NCBI RefSeq assembly: GCF_008974245.1
Contig: NZ_BBZI01000007.1
Coordinates: forward strand, 515,629 to 579,628
Length of the DNA: 64,000 bases
Source: Streptomyces abyssomicinicus
GTDB lineage: Bacteria; Actinomycetota; Actinomycetes; Streptomycetales; Streptomycetaceae
Direction: 5' to 3'
This document shows positions 59,785 through 64,000 of the stretch, piece after piece. The translations under genes and the position numbers were made by a program. Within the stretch, counting starts at the first letter, position 1, and each line of letters begins with the position of its first letter. The notes under the pieces are model-generated. The model saw only the letters and a program-made list of their open reading frames with translations. It had not been told where the DNA came from and did not search any database.

Positions 59785-62700
59785 CGTGCACTCTCCTGCA
59801 TGAGGGGATCGGGGGTACGGGGATCGGTGGGGGTGGCGGACGCGGTGGGGGCGGCGGCGGCGTCCGCGGTGACGCCGTCGCGGAAGGCGTCCCACAGACG
59901 GCGGTAGGGGCCGTCCGCCGCGAGCAGCTCCTCGTGTGTGCCCGACTCGGCGATCCGGCCGCCGTCGAGGACGACGACCCGGTCGGCACGGGCGGCGGTG
60001 GTGAGCCGGTGGGCGACCACGACGGTGGTGCGGCGCCGGGTCAGGGCCTCCGTGGCGGCGGTCACCCGCCGTTCGGTGGCCAGGTCGAGAGAGGCCGTGG
60101 CCTCGTCGAGCAGCAGCACGTCCGGGTCGACGAGCTCGGCACGGGCCAGCGCGAGCAGCTGGCGCTGCCCGGCGGACAGGTTCCGTCCGCGTTCGCCGAC
60201 CTGCTGGAGGTAGCCGCGGGGCAGCGCGGCGACCATCTCGTGCGCGCCGACGGCACGCGCGGCGGCCTCCACCTCGGCGTCCGAGGCGTCGGGGCGCCCG
60301 TAGGCGATGGCGTCGCGGACGGTCCCGCTGAACAGGTGCGGCTCCTGCGGAACGACACCGAGCCGGCGCCGGTAGCCCGTCAGGTCGTACGCCCGCAGGT
60401 CGACGCCGTCGACGCGGACGGTGCCGTCCGTCGGGTCGTAGAAGCGGGCGAGCAGCTTGACGACCGTGGACTTCCCGGCGCCCGTCGTGCCGACGGGCGC
60501 GACGGTCTCGCCCGGAGCGATCCGCAGCCGCAGACCGTCGAGGACCCGCCGGCCGCCGGGGTAGGCGAAGGACACCGCGTCGAACTCGACCTCGCCGCGC
60601 AGCCCCCGGACCTCGCGCGGGCGCAGTGCGGCGGGCGTGCCCGTCGACGTCCGCATGAGGGCCCGCAGCCGTGACAGGCCGATGACCGCCTGCTGGTAGC
60701 CGTCGAACACCTGCGACAGCTGCTGGATCGGCGCGAAGAACAGCTCCACGTACAGCAGGAACGCGATGAGCGTGCCCGCGGTCAGCCGCCCCTGGGTCAC
60801 CTGCCCCGCCCCGACTGCCAGCACGGCCGCCGCCGCGAGCGTGCCCAGGAACTCCACGAACGGGAAGAACACGCTCATGCACCGCTGCGCGCGCAACCGC
60901 GCGTCCCGGAACTCGCCGGCCAGCACGGCGAAGCCACGGGCGTTGTGCTCCTCGCGGCGGAACGCCTGGGTGACCCGGATCATGGCGACGTTCTCCTGAA
61001 GGGCCGCGTTCACGACGCTCACGCGCTCGCGCGCCTCCCGGTAGGCGGGCACCGAGTACCGGCGGAAGAGGGCCGTCGCGGCGGCGAGCACCGGCACCAC
61101 CGCGACCAGGACCAGGGCCAGCGCCGCGTCGATCACGAGCAGCGCGACGAGCACGCCCGTGATCGTCAGCGCGCTCACCACCGCCGTGATGAGGCCCGTC
61201 TGCACGAACGTCGACAGGGCGTCCACGTCCGTGGTCATCCGGGTCATGATCCGGCCGCCGAGCTCACGCTCGTAGTAGTCCAGGCCGAGCCGCTGCAACT
61301 GGGCGAACGTCTTCACCCGCAGCACGTACAGCAGGCGCTCGCCGGTGCGGCCCGTCGTCCTCACCTGCGCGACGCCGACGGCCCAGTTGGCCGCCACCAC
61401 CAGCGCGGCGGCGACCGTGGCCGTGAGCAGCGCGCCGTGGACGCCCCGGGCCACGCCGTCGTCGACGCCGTGCCGCACCAGGACCGGCACGGCGATCTGC
61501 GCCAGGGCGTCGAGCGAGACGAGCAGGACCCCGAGCACCAGAGGCACCCGCAGGGGCCGCAGCAGGCGCCCCAGCGTCAGCTCCGGCTCGGCCGCCTCGG
61601 CGGCCTCGGCGGGCAGCCCCGGGTCGGCCCGCGGCAGCGGCATCCGGGCGAGCCCGGCCACGATCTCCGGGTTCGGCGGCGCGGAACCGAGCAGTCCGCC
61701 GCCGGTCGGACCGCCGTGCCCGGGACCGGAGGTGGCAGCCGCCTCCGCGAACGCCTGCGCGGCACGGACGGTGGCGTCGCCGCCCTCGTCGTCCGCGCGG
61801 GCGTCGAAGGCGCCGTCCTCGTCGCGGCGCCACAGGGCGGCGGTGACCGCGTCGGCGGGCGCGGGCGGAGGGGCGGGTGTGGACGCGGCCCGCGCGGGTT
61901 CGTCCGCCGCCGACAGCAGCGTCCGCAACAGCGGGGAACGGGAGCGGAGTTCGTCCAGGGTGCCGGTGTCGACGATCCGGCCCCCGTCCAGGACGGCGAT
62001 CCGGTCGGCGAGCTCCAGGGTGGAGCGCCGGTGCGCCACGACGAGCGTCGTGGGGCGGCGGATCTCCTTGCGCAGCGCGTCGTGGATCTCCGCCTCCACC
62101 CGGGTGTCGATCGCCGACGTGGCGTCGTCCAGGACCAGCAGGGACGGCTCGGCCAGCAGGGCACGGGCCAGGGCGATCCGCTGCCGCTGCCCGCCGGAGA
62201 GCGTGAGCCCTTGTTCGCCGACGACCGTGTCGTAGCCATGGGAGAGCCGCTCGACGAACTCGTCGGCGCGGGCGAGGCGGGCCGCCGCGCGGATCCGCTC
62301 GTCGTCGGCGTCCGGGCAGCCGTACGCGATGTTGGCCCGCACGGTGTCCGAGAGCAGCAGCGACTCCTCGAACACGAAGCCGATCCGCGAGCGCAGCGAG
62401 TCCAGGGACAGGTCGCGCACGTCGTGGCCGCCGACCAGGACCCGGCCGCCGGCCACGTCGTAGAAGCGGGGCAGCAGCGCGGCCGCCGTCGACTTGCCCG
62501 AGCCGGCGAGCCCGATGACCGCCACGGTCTCGCCCGGCCGGATCTCCAGTGAGAAGCCGCGCAGCAGCGGCTTCCCGGACGCCGACCCGGACGACGTCCC
62601 GGACCGGCCGTCCGGTCCGTATCCGAAGGTGACGTCCTCCCAGACGACGGAGGGCGGGCCGGGCGGCAGCTCGGTCGCGTCGGGAGCCTCGGTCAGGCCC

Positions 62701-63719
62701 GGCGTCTCGTCGATCACCTCCAGGACACGGACCGCGCCCGCCCGCGCGGGCTGCCACACCGTGAGCAGGGTGGCCAGCTGCCGCACCGGTGTGACGAACG
62801 AGCCGAGGTAGGTGGTGAACGCCAGGAACGTGCCCAGCGAGATGTGACCCTCGAGCGCCATCCAGCCGCCGAGGGCGAGGACCGCGACCTGGCCGAGGGC
62901 GGGCACCGCCTGCAGCGCCGGGTTGTACCGGCTCATGTACCGCACGACCCGGATCCGGGAGGCGAAGAGTCGGCGCGCCCGCCGGTCCAGGTTCGCCCGC
63001 TCGCGCCGCTCCTGCCCGAACCCCTTCACCACCCGCACCCCGGTGACCGTCGCCTCCACGGCGGAGGCGACCTCGGCGGCCTCCTGCTGGGCGTGCCAGT
63101 TCGCGGGGAACAGGTCGCGGCGGCTGCGGAGGGCGATGAACCACAGCAGCGGCCCGACGACCAGCGCCACGGCCGTCAGCGGCGGGGACAGCAGTGCCAT
63201 CAGCACCAGGGACGTCAGGAACATCAGCACGTTGCCGGTGAGGTTCGGCAGGAACTGCAGCAGCGTCTGGATGAGCGTGATGTCGGAGATGGAGCGGCTC
63301 ACGGCCTGTCCCGTGCGCAGCTCGCCCTGCTTGACGCCGCCGAGCCGGACGAGCGAGGCGAAGGCGTCGTTGCGCAGGTCGTACTGGACGCCGAGCGACA
63401 CCCGCCCCGACCGGTAGCGCCGGGTGAAGCTCGCGCCGAAGCGCACCGCGCCCAGCCCGGCCAGGAGGACGACCCACGGCGTCAGCGAGCCCGTGGTCCC
63501 GGCGTCCACGGTGTCGACGACATGGCGCAGGACCAGCGGCAGTGTCGCGGTGGCCAGGGCGGCGACGACCGCCGCCCCGTAGGCGAGGGCGAGGTCACGG
63601 CGGTGGCGCAGGCAGTAGCCGAGCAGTCGGCGCGCCCAGCCGTCGGGGCGAGGCCCGCCGGGTCCGGCCGCCGCAGCGGCGGCCGGACCCGGCGCGTTCG
63701 AGGGGGGACAACCGGTCAC
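59781..63719 (-). CDS. Fused full-length ABC exporter (TMD-NBD-TMD-NBD)
   Basis: A 1312-residue single-chain exporter. TMD1 spans ~30-330. NBD1 has Walker A GLAGSGKST near 405, a Q-loop reading FVFEES instead of a Gln, signature LSGGQRQR near 510 and Walker B LVLDDATS where the catalytic Glu is Asp. A linker rich in Ala/Gly/Pro spans ~600-715. TMD2 covers ~720-1030. NBD2 has GTTGAGKST near 1080, VPQEPHLF near 1125, LSAGQRQ near 1185 and LLLDEATASLD near 1207, all canonical except LSAGQ. So one ATP site is degenerate, as in heterodimeric exporters. The GTG overlaps the LLM stop. Confidence 0.92.
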   Translation of the reverse strand: MTGCPPSNAPGPAAAAAAGPGGPRPDGWARRLLGYCLRHRRDLALAYGAAVVAALATATLPLVLRHVVDTVDAGTTGSLTPWVVLLAGLGAVRFGASFTRRYRSGRVSLGVQYDLRNDAFASLVRLGGVKQGELRTGQAVSRSISDITLIQTLLQFLPNLTGNVLMFLTSLVLMALLSPPLTAVALVVGPLLWFIALRSRRDLFPANWHAQQEAAEVASAVEATVTGVRVVKGFGQERRERANLDRRARRLFASRIRVVRYMSRYNPALQAVPALGQVAVLALGGWMALEGHISLGTFLAFTTYLGSFVTPVRQLATLLTVWQPARAGAVRVLEVIDETPGLTEAPDATELPPGPPSVVWEDVTFGYGPDGRSGTSSGSASGKPLLRGFSLEIRPGETVAVIGLAGSGKSTAAALLPRFYDVAGGRVLVGGHDVRDLSLDSLRSRIGFVFEESLLLSDTVRANIAYGCPDADDERIRAAARLARADEFVERLSHGYDTVVGEQGLTLSGGQRQRIALARALLAEPSLLVLDDATSAIDTRVEAEIHDALRKEIRRPTTLVVAHRRSTLELADRIAVLDGGRIVDTGTLDELRSRSPLLRTLLSAADEPARAASTPAPPPAPADAVTAALWRRDEDGAFDARADDEGGDATVRAAQAFAEAAATSGPGHGGPTGGGLLGSAPPNPEIVAGLARMPLPRADPGLPAEAAEAAEPELTLGRLLRPLRVPLVLGVLLVSLDALAQIAVPVLVRHGVDDGVARGVHGALLTATVAAALVVAANWAVGVAQVRTTGRTGERLLYVLRVKTFAQLQRLGLDYYERELGGRIMTRMTTDVDALSTFVQTGLITAVVSALTITGVLVALLVIDAALALVLVAVVPVLAAATALFRRYSVPAYREARERVSVVNAALQENVAMIRVTQAFRREEHNARGFAVLAGEFRDARLRAQRCMSVFFPFVEFLGTLAAAAVLAVGAGQVTQGRLTAGTLIAFLLYVELFFAPIQQLSQVFDGYQQAVIGLSRLRALMRTSTGTPAALRPREVRGLRGEVEFDAVSFAYPGGRRVLDGLRLRIAPGETVAPVGTTGAGKSTVVKLLARFYDPTDGTVRVDGVDLRAYDLTGYRRRLGVVPQEPHLFSGTVRDAIAYGRPDASDAEVEAAARAVGAHEMVAALPRGYLQQVGERGRNLSAGQRQLLALARAELVDPDVLLLDEATASLDLATERRVTAATEALTRRRTTVVVAHRLTTAARADRVVVLDGGRIAESGTHEELLAADGPYRRLWDAFRDGVTADAAAAPTASATPTDPRTPDPLMQESAR

Positions 63720-64000
63720 CGGGCGTCCACCAGGGCGGCGGACCGCTCGGCGGCCGTGTCCTGGCCGGACAGGTCGAAGAACTGGCTGGCCGGGCGGGGG
63801 AGGCCGTAGTGCTCGCGCAGGGTCGTCCCGGTGTACTCGGTCCGGAAGAGGCCGCGCTCCTGGAGGATCGGCACCACCTGGTCGACGAACCGTTCCAGGC
63901 CGGAGGGGAGCACCGCGGGCATGATGTTGAAGCCGTCCGCCGCGCCGCTGTCGTACCAGTGCTCGATGGTGTCGGCGACCTGCACGGCGGTCCCGGCGAA
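63716..64000 (-). CDS. LLM-class flavin-dependent oxidoreductase, C-terminal part
   Basis: The last ~94 residues of a luciferase-like monooxygenase of the NtaA/SnaA/DszA group, cut by the window end. The visible part reads FAGTAVQVADTIEHWYDSG, then DGFNIMPAVLPSGLERFVDQ, VVPILQERGLFRTEY and the GTTLREHYGLPRP tail typical of that group. Such enzymes use reduced FMN from a partner. The stop overlaps the ABC exporter start, so it heads this operon. Confidence 0.88.
   Translation of the reverse strand, partial: FAGTAVQVADTIEHWYDSGAADGFNIMPAVLPSGLERFVDQVVPILQERGLFRTEYTGTTLREHYGLPRPASQFFDLSGQDTAAERSAALVDAR

Noticed and set aside
1..64000. tRNA, rRNA, prophage or complete insertion sequence
   Set aside because: Reading both strands, no cloverleaf with a conserved T-arm, rRNA core, phage structural gene or transposase was recognised.

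Overview
The window is a very high G+C actinobacterial chromosome segment. Its gene content points to Streptomyces or a close relative: a complete conservon (cvnA-B-C-D type) signalling operon, a zinc-free L31 ribosomal protein paralogue, two LacI-ruled sugar loci, GTG/TTG starts, and frequent 4-bp ATGA/GTGA overlaps between cotranscribed genes. No rRNA, tRNA, CRISPR array, complete insertion sequence or prophage is visible. About fifty genes are supported. Two of these carry apparent single-base frameshifts, and a few decayed gene fragments lie between genes.

Layout. 0-7 kb: a methyltransferase, then an MHYT membrane sensor gene overlapping a conservon (NIT-domain sensor kinase with a long repetitive tail, Roadblock protein, DUF742 protein, small GTPase). 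7-19 kb: mostly housekeeping or poorly characterised genes (frameshifted PPOX flavoprotein, acyl-CoA thioesterase, DUF3516 helicase, three membrane proteins, rpmE2-type L31, DUF5709 protein, a divergent MarR/ABC exporter pair, a flavin monooxygenase, YjbQ). 19.3-22.9 kb: a cis-prenyltransferase gene overlapping a DUF2236 (MpaB/Lcp-like) oxygenase with C-terminal EF-hands, flanked by two regions of gene debris, one of which holds a second broken yjbQ tail.

22.9-29.2 kb: an L-rhamnose catabolic set (isomerase, aldolase-dehydrogenase fusion, rhamnulokinase) with a divergent LacI regulator and two matching operator-like palindromes. 29.5-43.8 kb: a large aromatic-degradation region. One operon has two ring-modifying enzymes of the meta type (flavin hydroxylase and extradiol dioxygenase) plus amidohydrolase, cyclase-family and FAH-family enzymes. 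A second operon has FAH, SDR and CoA-transferase genes. A third encodes a gentisate route (3-hydroxybenzoate 6-hydroxylase-like enzyme, gentisate dioxygenase, FAH). A divergent LysR gene with a NodD-like N-terminus and an MFS transporter complete it. Perfect hairpins separate the operons.

44-54 kb: a LacI regulator, a sugar ABC importer (binding lipoprotein and two permeases, no own ATPase), a cytoplasmic GH78 alpha-L-rhamnosidase and a Tat-type exported GH3 glycosidase. 54-64 kb: a hypothetical protein, an acyl-CoA-dehydrogenase-fold (group D) flavoenzyme, a colicin-immunity-like protein, a lipoprotein gene with a frameshifted signal peptide, and an operon of LLM flavin oxidoreductase (cut by the window end), a fused 1312-residue ABC exporter and an aldo/keto reductase.

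The most interesting reading is that the 22.9-54 kb block could act as one plant-rhamnoside locus. Rhamnosylated aromatics such as flavonoid glycosides would be imported or trimmed, rhamnose released by GH78 and burned by the rha genes, and the phenolic part opened by the hydroxylase/extradiol operon under a NodD-like LysR. This is inference from content and proximity, not demonstrated.
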